The notes under the pieces: model-generated
Database searches by the model: none
What the model was told of the DNA's origin: nothing
The model's input: only the letters and a program-made list of their open reading frames with translations
Assembly (NCBI GenBank): GCA_964424355.1
Contig: CAYRIO010000001.1
Location: 1 to 64,000 of the forward strand
Length of the DNA: 64,000 nt
DNA from: CAZEHS01 sp964424355
GTDB lineage: Bacteria > Bacillota > Clostridia > Peptostreptococcales > Acidaminobacteraceae
Direction of reading: 5' to 3'
Program-made: the position numbers and the translations under genes
Part shown: piece by piece, positions 32,172-39,746 of the stretch
How the letters are laid out: each line of letters opens with the position of its first letter
Position numbering within the stretch: the first letter of the stretch is position 1

Positions 32172-33094
32172 TTGATTTGTACTTGATCACAGGATTTTTA
32201 GGCGCCGGAAAAACCACGTTCCTTAAAGAAGTGATCCGACAGAATCCAGAAAGAAAATTCGGCATCATCATGAATGAATTCGGAAAGACCGGTATTGATG
32301 GCAAATTGGTTCGGAATGATGCCCATGAACTGATTGAAATCAATCGGGGATCCATTTTCTGTGACTGTCTGAAGCTTTCCTTCATTGAAAGCCTGAAGGA
32401 TATGTCGGAGAAACCGGTGGAGGTTGTTTTTGTTGAAGGCTCCGGGCTGGCAGATCCCTCAAACATTGGAGAGATTCTGGATGCGGCTTCTCTTTTGGTA
32501 GGGGACACCTACCGCTACAGAGGAGCGGTTTGCCTGGTGGACAGCGCCCATTATTCAGAGCAGCGGGTGGATATGGCCTCCATTGCCCGGCAGATCGAAT
32601 TCAGCCATTTAGCGGTTATGAATAAGACGGATCTTGTCGGGGAAGAAACCCTGGCTGCAATCGAGATGCACCTGCGATCCATCAGTCCGACCATCCAGGT
32701 GGACCAGGCTCGATTTGGAAAATTACCCTTCAACCTTTTGTCAGTTGATTTTCTGGGAAATCAGGCCATCAAAAGCGAATCCAGTTCAAACAAAATTGAT
32801 AATAAACCCTTCACAGTGACGCTCACGTATCAGGGCGTGGCCGAGGAGGAACAGCTGCGTGAATTTCTCTTTGCCATATCCGATGAAGCATGGCGCGCAA
32901 AAGGGTTTGCCCGTTTGAAGGACGGCATGGCGAAAGTGGATTTGGTCACTGGGCGGATTGACATTCAGCCGGTGTCTGAAGAGCATCCGACAGAGCTGGT
33001 TTTTTTGTCCAAAACAGGCAATCGCATCGTTCGTTCCTTAGTTGAAAAGTGGGAGAAAACTATGGGGAAACTGGAAATGAAGTTGCGGAATTGA
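32168..33094 (+). CDS. CobW/P47K-family (G3E) GTPase 2
   Basis: A 308-residue CobW-type GTPase: GFLGAGKTTFLKEV (Walker A), GSGLADPSNIGEI and VMNKTDLVGEE (NKxD). At the position of the usual GCxCC metal motif it reads RGSIFCDCLKLSF, so only a C-x-C remains; its metal site or metal must differ from the copy at 12452. It overlaps queH by four bases; a link to QueH metal loading is possible but not shown. Confidence 0.88.
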   Translation: MIDLYLITGFLGAGKTTFLKEVIRQNPERKFGIIMNEFGKTGIDGKLVRNDAHELIEINRGSIFCDCLKLSFIESLKDMSEKPVEVVFVEGSGLADPSNIGEILDAASLLVGDTYRYRGAVCLVDSAHYSEQRVDMASIARQIEFSHLAVMNKTDLVGEETLAAIEMHLRSISPTIQVDQARFGKLPFNLLSVDFLGNQAIKSESSSNKIDNKPFTVTLTYQGVAEEEQLREFLFAISDEAWRAKGFARLKDGMAKVDLVTGRIDIQPVSEEHPTELVFLSKTGNRIVRSLVEKWEKTMGKLEMKLRN

Positions 33095-33152
33095 CCCTCG
33101 TATCCCCGTAGGGTTGCACAAAAACGGTTTTTATGATAAAATGCAGAAGAGT

Positions 33153-33185
33153 AAAAAAGTACAGGGTTCAAACCTGTACTTTTTT
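33153..33185 (+). terminator. Intrinsic terminator
   Basis: AAAAAAGTACAGG (33153-33165) pairs perfectly over 13 bp with CCTGTACTTTTTT (33173-33185), with a 7-base loop and a U-tract. It follows the CobW gene. Confidence 0.88.
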
Positions 33186-33298
33186 CTTTCCTGAGTAACA
33201 CATGAAAACGGACTATACACAGCAAGTATACTTATGCAAATTAATGACTCAGGACACTTTTTTGTACTTGCATCACCGAAAAAAAGAGGAGGGCTACC

Positions 33299-34297
33299 GT
33301 GCGAAAATGGCTTTGTTGCCTGATGTTTCTGCTGGCATTCACCAGCTGGAGCTTTGCAGAGGAGCAGATACTGGATGTTTCGGTCTACAAGCAGGGATTG
33401 GTGTTGAATGGTGTAACGTTGAGCAGTACAGCGATGCAATATCCACTACTGCTCTTCAAGGACGTCGTCTACATGCCTTTGTCAACTGAAATGGGTGCCC
33501 AAGCCGGGTTCAAGACTTCTTGGAGTGAGGCTGATCAGGCACTGGATATCGTCAAGACTTCGGCACATACGACGGCGTTGGCTAAGGGGGGCTATCCCCA
33601 CCCCGACCGAGTGAAAGCGACAGTCAGCGGCAGACAGATCAAGCTTCATGGAGACGTTCTGTCGTTGGGTACATTCCCGGCGTTGGTTTATCAGGATGTC
33701 ACTTATATACCGCTTTCATGGGAATTCACCAACACGAAGATGGGTTGGGAATCTGCGCATCACCCCTATGTGGGACTGGTTGTCCAAACCGATGGCAAAA
33801 GATCGGTGGAAGACGTTCTGAAGGATTTCAACGTCAAATACTATGAGGCCTTGGCAGCATTCATGCGCACGCGAAACGGGGGTTATTCACCTGAAAGTGC
33901 ACTGAACATGGTCAGCATGGTCAAAGAGAATGCCACAACCCATGCCATGGATGAAAAATGGATTCTGGCGCTTTGGTGGCAGGAAAGCAATTTTAACACC
34001 GGATCAATCTCGGGGCACGGTGCGATCGGTGCGATGCAAATCATGCCGGAGACCGGGAAGCGGTTAGGGTATACCAAGGAACAGTTGTTGGATCCCCGGT
34101 ACAATGTAGAGGGAGGCGCCCGGTATCTTTCCGGTCTTGCAAAAACCTTCAACGGTGATATGTTCCTTGCGGTCAGTGCTTATAACCAAGGCTCTGGAAC
34201 CGTTAGCCGCGGAAACTTCAGCAGAGGGTTCGGGCTGGAAGTTCAGAGAAAATTCGATACCATCAACACCTTCGTCCAGAATTATATCGCTCAATAG
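33299..34297 (+). CDS. Lytic transglycosylase with copper-amine-oxidase-like N domain
   Basis: A 332-residue exported murein hydrolase. A signal peptide (WLCCLMFLLAFTSWSFAE, cleavage near A20) is followed by a stalk domain of the copper amine oxidase N-terminal-like type in two copies (VYMPLSTEMGAQAGF and VTYIPLSWEFTNTKMGW), then an SLT lysozyme-like domain. The SLT domain has the catalytic E in LALWWQESNFNTGS, GHGAIGAMQIMPETG and AVSAYNQGSG. GTG start at 33299 after AGAGGAGGGCTACC. It cleaves peptidoglycan outside the membrane. A strong terminator follows. Confidence 0.9.
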   Translation: MRKWLCCLMFLLAFTSWSFAEEQILDVSVYKQGLVLNGVTLSSTAMQYPLLLFKDVVYMPLSTEMGAQAGFKTSWSEADQALDIVKTSAHTTALAKGGYPHPDRVKATVSGRQIKLHGDVLSLGTFPALVYQDVTYIPLSWEFTNTKMGWESAHHPYVGLVVQTDGKRSVEDVLKDFNVKYYEALAAFMRTRNGGYSPESALNMVSMVKENATTHAMDEKWILALWWQESNFNTGSISGHGAIGAMQIMPETGKRLGYTKEQLLDPRYNVEGGARYLSGLAKTFNGDMFLAVSAYNQGSGTVSRGNFSRGFGLEVQRKFDTINTFVQNYIAQ

Positions 34298-34308
34298 AAT
34301 CTCAATAC

Positions 34309-34358
34309 AAAACATAAACTCCAGGTCATCTGAATAAGATGCCTGGAGTTTATGTTTT
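34309..34358. terminator. Intrinsic terminator
   Basis: AAAACATAAACTCCAGG (34309-34325) pairs perfectly over 17 bp with 34342-34358, which ends in TTTT. Usable in both directions, it separates the transglycosylase gene from the small minus-strand gene. Confidence 0.85.
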
Positions 34359-34434
34359 GCTTGGATTCAGAATAATGCCGGATAGGTCATCTCCCAAAGG
34401 AAATCCTCCTTGCCGAGGCCAGCCCCGAATTGGT

Positions 34435-34596
34435 TTAAATATCTGTGAAGCTGAATGAAGCACCAAAATAGTTCATGTTAGCGGGGTTCATCATTTCAGA
34501 CAAAACTTTGGCATCGGTTTTCTGAGATTTAAAGTGTGTGTTTTGTCCGCCTGCCTGCTCAAATGGGGATTCTTTTTTCATGTTGTTCTTTTTCAT
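34435..34596 (-). CDS. Small hydrophilic protein, 53 residues, unknown
   Basis: A 53-residue reading frame starting MKKNNMKKESPFEQAGGQN and ending NYFGASFSFTDI. The minus-strand ATG at 34596 is preceded by GAGAGGAGCTTACTT, a near-perfect ribosome site. There is no membrane segment or cysteine. The composition (Q, N, K, F, M) and the aromatic C-terminus suggest a small structural or secreted peptide, or a precursor. It is a stand-alone gene between a terminator and the divergent pot operon. Confidence 0.6.
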   Translation of the reverse strand: MKKNNMKKESPFEQAGGQNTHFKSQKTDAKVLSEMMNPANMNYFGASFSFTDI

Positions 34597-34887
34597 AAGT
34601 AAGCTCCTCTCATGTCATCTCTCTCTGTAGGGGTGGTTATTACAATTGATTTTAACAGGGTACCATGTGACTGTCAACAGAATAATTGAAATATTCCGAT
34701 AATTTAGTCAGGTTAAAATTTTGTAAGCCTTATAAGGATTTTCATCCTGAATTCCGATGAGTTTACAGGAATTATATGATTTTTTAACAGGGGGGTCTTG
34801 AAGGGAACCCAGAAGATGCATACAATAGGATTAGCGTGGGGACAGATGTCCATCATGCGTCTATACTTGATAACAGGGGGGTCGACA
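34597..34887. other. Divergent intergenic region before potA
   Basis: It contains the promoters for the small minus-strand gene and for potABCD; the A/T-rich stretch 34640-34780 is a likely place. The sequence AACAGGGGGGTC occurs twice, at about 34786-34797 and 34872-34883, each 0-4 bases before a TTG in the potA frame. The frame from the first TTG (34798) is open into potA. It looks like a duplicated translation-start region. No riboswitch was recognised. Confidence 0.45.
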
Positions 34888-35934
34888 TTGGAAAAAAACA
34901 TCATTCGACTTGAAAACATCACAAAGCGCTTCGGGGATACAGTGGTCGTGGACGCACTGAATCTCTACGTTCTGAAAAATGAGTTCCTCACCATACTGGG
35001 GCCAAGCGGCTGTGGAAAAACCACAACCCTGCGCATGATAGGCGGATTTGAAAATCCCACAGCGGGAAAGATCTATTTCAATGAATCCGATATCACCGCA
35101 TTACCGCCCTATCAACGTAAGATCAATACGGTTTTTCAGAAGTATGCGCTTTTTCCACATATGGATACATACAACAATATCGCCTTTGGACTTCGCATTA
35201 AAAAACTATCAGATGCGGAGATCAAACCCCGTGTTGAGCGAATGCTGGACATGGTTGGATTAAAGGGTTTTGAGAAGCGGCCGATTCAATCCCTCAGCGG
35301 TGGACAGCAGCAGCGGATCGCCATCGCCAGGGCGCTGGTCAACGAACCGGATGTGCTGCTGTTGGATGAACCTCTGGGCGCACTGGACCTTAAGCTTCGG
35401 AAGGACATGCAGCTGGAGCTGAAGGACATGCAGCGGGAACTGGGCATCACCTTTGTTTACGTAACCCATGATCAGGAAGAAGCCCTGACCATGTCCGATA
35501 CGATCATTGTCATGGAGCATGGGCTCATTCAGCAGATTGGAGCACCGGAAGACATTTATAATGAACCGAAAAACCGATTCGTTGCAGATTTCATCGGAGA
35601 AAGCAATGTGCTCGAGGCCACAATGATCTGTGACCACAAGGTTCATTTTGCAGGCCATGAGTTCGGATGCATTGATATCGGCTTCGGGGAGAATGCCCCG
35701 GTGGATGTCGTCGTTCGTCCGGAAGACATCACGGTGGTGCCTTTGGACAAAGGCCAGGTCACGGGAACCGTGGAATCCGTCGTGTTCAAAGGGGTTCACT
35801 ACGAAATGCTGGTAGCCCAGGACGATATTGAATGGCTGATCCATTCCACGCGGATGAATGAAATCGGAACCCATGTTGGCCTATATATCCATCCGGAGGA
35901 CATTCACATCATGAAACGGGGTGCCCGATCATGA
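34888..35934 (+). CDS. potA: Spermidine/putrescine ABC transporter ATPase PotA
   Basis: A 348-residue ABC ATPase: Walker A GPSGCGKTTTLR, Q-loop VFQKYALFPHM, signature LSGGQQQRIAIARAL, Walker B VLLLDEPLGALDLK, H-loop YVTHDQEEALTMSD, and a C-terminal TOBE domain (VDVVVRPEDI). I use TTG 34888 (after GGGGGGTCGACA), which gives the standard N-terminus EKNIIRLENITKRFG; a TTG at 34798 with its own GGGGGG site would add 30 residues. It powers PotBCD import of polyamines. It overlaps potB by four bases. Confidence 0.93.
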   Translation: MEKNIIRLENITKRFGDTVVVDALNLYVLKNEFLTILGPSGCGKTTTLRMIGGFENPTAGKIYFNESDITALPPYQRKINTVFQKYALFPHMDTYNNIAFGLRIKKLSDAEIKPRVERMLDMVGLKGFEKRPIQSLSGGQQQRIAIARALVNEPDVLLLDEPLGALDLKLRKDMQLELKDMQRELGITFVYVTHDQEEALTMSDTIIVMEHGLIQQIGAPEDIYNEPKNRFVADFIGESNVLEATMICDHKVHFAGHEFGCIDIGFGENAPVDVVVRPEDITVVPLDKGQVTGTVESVVFKGVHYEMLVAQDDIEWLIHSTRMNEIGTHVGLYIHPEDIHIMKRGARS

Positions 35935-36755
35935 AGCGGTGGAGTGCTGCGCCGTATATGGTCTGGAGCGCTATTTTTGTGGTGATCCCGTTATTTTTGG
36001 TCCTGTTTTTCAGTCTTGTTTCTAATGAAGGTGGAAGCTATCGCGTAACACTGGCGTATTTCAGCAGATTCATGGAGCCCATCTATCTCAGCGTCTTTTT
36101 CAGGTCACTGAAGCTGGCGGTCTTCTCAACGCTGCTGTGTATTCTGATCGGCTATCCGGCAGCCATGCTGTTGGCAAAAGCGGAACCGAAGGTACGGAAT
36201 ACACTGGTCCTGCTCTTTATCCTCCCGATGTGGATGAATTTTCTCTTGAGAACATATGCCTGGATGGCTATCCTGGGTAAGAACGGCTTCATCAACAACC
36301 TGTTGGGGATGCTGCATCTGCCTGCCATGAGTATGCTGTATAATGAAAGCGCCGTCCTGTTGGGAATGGTTTATAATTTTCTGCCCTTCATGGTGCTCCC
36401 CATTTACACGGTCCTGATCAGAATGGATTCCGCAGTACTGGAAGCAGCGGAGGATCTGGGCGCCAACAGCTGGATCAAGTTTTTCAGGGTGATATTCCCG
36501 CTGAGCATGCCTGGGGTTCTTTCCGGAATCACCATGGTCTTCATGCCCGCAGTCAGCACCTTTGTCATTTCCAGCCTCTTAGGGGGCGGTCAGTACATGC
36601 TGATCGGAAACCTGGTTGAGCAGCAGTTCCTTGTGGTTGGGGACTGGCAATTCGGATCTGCCATCTCCATGGTGATGATGGTCATGATCCTGCTATCCAT
36701 GTGGGTGCTCTCCCGTTATGAAGCCCACGAGGAAGGGGGAACCAGTCTATGGTAG
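35931..36755 (+). CDS. potB: Spermidine/putrescine ABC permease PotB
   Basis: A 274-residue permease with six membrane segments. The EAA loop that contacts the ATPase is EAAEDLGANSWIKFFRVIFPLS. It starts with KRWSAAPYMVWSAIFVVIPLFL. It overlaps potA at the start and potC at the end (7 bases), so the four genes are translationally coupled. Confidence 0.92.
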   Translation: MKRWSAAPYMVWSAIFVVIPLFLVLFFSLVSNEGGSYRVTLAYFSRFMEPIYLSVFFRSLKLAVFSTLLCILIGYPAAMLLAKAEPKVRNTLVLLFILPMWMNFLLRTYAWMAILGKNGFINNLLGMLHLPAMSMLYNESAVLLGMVYNFLPFMVLPIYTVLIRMDSAVLEAAEDLGANSWIKFFRVIFPLSMPGVLSGITMVFMPAVSTFVISSLLGGGQYMLIGNLVEQQFLVVGDWQFGSAISMVMMVMILLSMWVLSRYEAHEEGGTSLW

Positions 36756-37543
36756 GGAAAAGCATGCGCCGGTTTTATCTGGCCCTCCTGTACCTGTTCC
36801 TTTACGCCCCCATCGTTGTCCTCATTGCGTTCTCTTTTAATGAGACAAAATCCATGGGTAATTGGACCGGATTCAGTTTGAAATGGTACATTGCCCTGTT
36901 CAACGACCGGACCATCATGAAGGCACTCTATTACACCCTGATGATTGCCATCTCTTCCTCAGTCATTTCAACGGTTATAGGAACGGCTGCAGCCTACGGG
37001 ATTTATCGGATGGCGCCGATTCGGCAGAAAATCATGCTGCAGGTCAACAATATCCCCATTCTGAATCCGGATATCGTCACCGGGATTGCTTTGATGAGCC
37101 TGTTCATCTTTGTGAAGATGCAGCTGGGCTTTACAACCCTGCTGTTGGCCCATATCACCTTCAATACGCCCTTCGTGATCCTGTCGGTGCTGCCGAAGCT
37201 GAAGCAGCTGCCCAAGGATATTGTGGAGGCGGCCATGGATCTGGGAGCTACCGGTTCAGTGGCATTCTTCAAGGTGATTTTGCCGGAAATCATGCCGGGA
37301 ATCATCACCGGTGCATTGATCGCCTTCACCATGTCGGTGGATGATTTCGTCATCAGTTTTTTCACAACCGGCTCCGGTGTTTCAAACCTGTCCATTACCA
37401 TTTATGCCATGGCAAAGCGCGGAATCAATCCCAAAATCAACGCCCTGTCCGCGCTCATGTTCGTCGCCGTACTGGTATTGCTTCTGATTGTCAATAAACG
37501 CCAATCCATTATCCATGAAAGGAGTGCTGTTTCGAATGAATAA
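36749..37543 (+). CDS. potC: Spermidine/putrescine ABC permease PotC
   Basis: A 264-residue second permease subunit with six membrane segments. The EAA loop is EAAMDLGATGSVAFFKVILPEI, and TMSVDDFVISFFTTGSG is characteristic of PotC. It pairs with PotB to form the membrane channel. Its 3' end overlaps the start of potD. Confidence 0.92.
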   Translation: MVGKSMRRFYLALLYLFLYAPIVVLIAFSFNETKSMGNWTGFSLKWYIALFNDRTIMKALYYTLMIAISSSVISTVIGTAAAYGIYRMAPIRQKIMLQVNNIPILNPDIVTGIALMSLFIFVKMQLGFTTLLLAHITFNTPFVILSVLPKLKQLPKDIVEAAMDLGATGSVAFFKVILPEIMPGIITGALIAFTMSVDDFVISFFTTGSGVSNLSITIYAMAKRGINPKINALSALMFVAVLVLLLIVNKRQSIIHERSAVSNE

Positions 37544-38573
37544 ATGGCTGATTGTATTAATGATGCTAGTGATGAGCCTCACAGTCGGATGCGGGGCCAA
37601 GACGGATCAAGTGACCCTCAATGTCTACAACTGGGGGGATTACATTGATGAGGAAGTCTTGAAGCAGTTCGAGCAGGAGTATAAGATCAAGGTCATCTAC
37701 GATACCTATGACCGAAATGAAGATATGTATATCAAGCTCAAAAAAGGCGGTACCCAGTATGATGTCTGTGTCCCTTCGGACTACATGATTGAAAAGATGC
37801 TTAAGGAGGGGATGCTGGAAGAAATCGATTACAGCAATATCCCTAATTATAAATACATCAAGGAACGGTTCAAGAGCCTGCCCTTCGATCCAGACAACCG
37901 ATACTCCGTGCCTTATCTCTGGGGCACCATCGGCATTGTTTATAACAAGAATGAAGTGAAGCAGCCGGTAGATAGCTGGAATATCCTCTGGGATCCGCAG
38001 TACAAGGGGAAAATCCTGATGATGGATTCACCACGGGATGCCTTCATGGTGGCGGAAAAGAAATTAGGTTTTTCAATGAACACCGCTGAAGAACAAAGCC
38101 TGGAAGCTGCTAAGAATGAGCTGATCACCCAAAAACCCCTGGTTTTGGCCTATGTGAACGACAGTGTCAAGGATATGATGATCAACGAAGAAGCCGCCAT
38201 GGCTGTAGCGTGGTCAGGGGAAGCAATTTTCATGATGGAAAACAATGAGAATCTGTCCTATGCAGTACCAAAGGAAGGCACCAACATGTGGTTTGACAAC
38301 CTGGTCATTCCGAAGGGTGCTCCCCATAAAAAAGAAGCAGAGCTGTTCATCGATTTCCTCTGCCGACCAGATATCGCCCTGAAGAATGCGATTTACATCG
38401 GATATTCCTCACCGAATCAGGGTGCCTACGATATGATGGATGAAGAGATGCAGCAAAGCAAAGTGATTTATCCGGATGCCGCTATTGTTGACCAGAGCGA
38501 AGTGTACAAAGACCTGGGAACACAGTATGTTGAGCGGTTAGACCGTGCCTGGACTGAAGTGAAAGCAAAATAG
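37536..38573 (+). CDS. potD: Polyamine-binding lipoprotein PotD
   Basis: A 345-residue solute-binding protein: signal peptide with lipobox (MSLTVGC), then LNVYNWGDYIDEEVLKQFE, the family opening, and SVPYLWGTIGIVYNK with MAVAWSGEAIFM for the ligand pocket. ATG 37536 is preceded by AAAGGAGTGCTG inside the end of potC. It captures spermidine or putrescine outside the membrane. A terminator hairpin follows. Confidence 0.92.
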   Translation: MNKWLIVLMMLVMSLTVGCGAKTDQVTLNVYNWGDYIDEEVLKQFEQEYKIKVIYDTYDRNEDMYIKLKKGGTQYDVCVPSDYMIEKMLKEGMLEEIDYSNIPNYKYIKERFKSLPFDPDNRYSVPYLWGTIGIVYNKNEVKQPVDSWNILWDPQYKGKILMMDSPRDAFMVAEKKLGFSMNTAEEQSLEAAKNELITQKPLVLAYVNDSVKDMMINEEAAMAVAWSGEAIFMMENNENLSYAVPKEGTNMWFDNLVIPKGAPHKKEAELFIDFLCRPDIALKNAIYIGYSSPNQGAYDMMDEEMQQSKVIYPDAAIVDQSEVYKDLGTQYVERLDRAWTEVKAK

Positions 38574-38583
38574 CATTGCAGTG

Positions 38584-38610
38584 AAAAGCGCACCCAGGCG
38601 GTGCGTTTTT
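38584..38610 (+). terminator. Terminator after potABCD
   Basis: The stem GCGCACC (38588-38594) pairs with GGTGCGT (38600-38606) and is followed by TTTT. AAAA before the stem can extend the pairing. Confidence 0.8.
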
Positions 38611-38760
38611 CTTGCGAATGCAGTAAGAACCATTGTCGTTTGCTGCCGAAGGGGTATAAGTGGGGGGAAGTCTGTTGGATTTATCCATCTGATTTCTCTT
38701 TTTTTATGCTGACTTGGCCGAGATATGGTAGAATCATTTTAGGCAATAAATCCATTTTAT

Positions 38761-38836
38761 GCCGACGTAGCTCAGTTGGTAGAGCGATTCACTCGTAATG
38801 AATAGGTCAGGGGTTCGATTCCCCTCGTTGGCTCCA
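38761..38836 (+). tRNA. tRNA-Thr (anticodon CGU)
   Basis: A 76-base tRNA with a 7-bp acceptor stem (GCCGACG/CGTTGGC, one G-T pair), a D-arm with AGTTGGT, an anticodon stem ATTCA/TGAAT closing the loop CTCGTAA (anticodon CGT, reading ACG), a T-arm GGGGTTCGATTCCCC and an encoded CCA. An extended -10 (TGGTAGAAT at 38726-38734) lies upstream. Confidence 0.95.
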
Positions 38837-38887
38837 ATGATTGCAACGGTTATGCAAGTTCACCTAAGAATTGTGCATATCCTGCGG

Positions 38888-38938
38888 CCTTAACGCCAAG
38901 AAAACCTCCACTAGCTGGGGGTTTTCTTGGCGTTAAGG
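38888..38938 (+). terminator. Long hairpin after tRNA
   Basis: A perfect 19-bp inverted repeat (CCTTAACGCCAAGAAAACC, 38888-38906; complement at 38920-38938) with a 13-base loop. It has no T tract. It may stop tRNA transcription or mark an old insertion. Confidence 0.6.
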
Positions 38939-39083
38939 GAAAGTCACCTGTTCGTGCGGTGGTCCTGATGAGGGGACAAATGATTTACTTCATTCGATTA
39001 CTCTTCATCAGATATTTGAGAGGTTTTAAAATGGATTATGTTGCAATCCCTGTTTTATAACTCTCTCCAAATAGGCGACTTTT

Positions 39084-39296
39084 CTAATTATAGATTTTCA
39101 CATCTTCTGGCTCATCAAGGGAATTTATATACTCAAACAGGTGATCAAGCAATTCTTCGACTTCACTCTCAGACGCTGTATTTTCAACCATTTCTATCGT
39201 TCGGAGAATCCGTCTGTACTTATCTTCCGCTTCTTTTATCCGTGTGAGTTCCTTCTCGATTTTGGATTTCATGCCCTGCAATCGTGGATCTTTCAT
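39084..39296 (-). CDS. Small coiled-coil protein, unknown
   Basis: A 70-residue acidic/basic helical protein (MKDPRLQGMKSKIEKELTRI; then RILRTIEMVENTASESEVEELLDHLFEYIN). Leucine and isoleucine spacing suggests an amphipathic helix and a short coiled coil. ATG 39296 follows GGAAGGTGAACC. No neighbour links it to a function. Confidence 0.55.
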   Translation of the reverse strand: MKDPRLQGMKSKIEKELTRIKEAEDKYRRILRTIEMVENTASESEVEELLDHLFEYINSLDEPEDVKIYN

Positions 39297-39746
39297 GGTT
39301 CACCTTCCTATCTTAAAGATAGACAAATTATATCAGGTGTGGCTTCATAGTTGGAAGGAAGTTGTTTTTTTTTATGTTATCTGCCCGGCTGTTGAGGCAA
39401 AACCTGGGCGGGGGTTGGAACTTGTATAGTGCGTTCCATGGTGATAGAATGTTACATAATTAAATAGTTTGCTTCTTCCGAACTGCCATTCCTAAGGGGA
39501 AACCTAGGGTTTGACAGTCTATAGGTTCAGGTAGAAATGCCTTTGCCTCCCACGTTTGGAAAGGAAAAGCTGTGGCAACTGTCTGGTGAACCTGTTGATG
39601 GGTATTCGCGACAGTTGCTATCTGAGCATTCCGCCCGGGAGTGCTCTTTCTATTTGGGGCAGATTACGATTTTCAATGTTTGCATGGATCTATTTACCGA
39701 ATTTGGTTATTGCGGATGGGTACCTGATATGACTGGAGAGATGACC
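39297..39746. other. Upstream region of the sigma-54 activator gene
   Basis: The left part is A/T-rich and holds no gene. A TTGACA at 39511-39516 could be a -35. The frame of the activator is open from 39537, but a codon-appropriate start with a ribosome site is at 39747, so 39537-39746 is probably leader. Confidence 0.4.

Noticed and set aside
38965..38971. Hammerhead ribozyme core (CTGATGA)
   Set aside because: No GAAA core and no matching stems I-III could be built around it; the match is by chance.
39537..39746. N-terminal extension of the sigma-54 activator
   Set aside because: The frame is open but does not resemble the family N-terminus, and the ribosome site supports a start at 39747.
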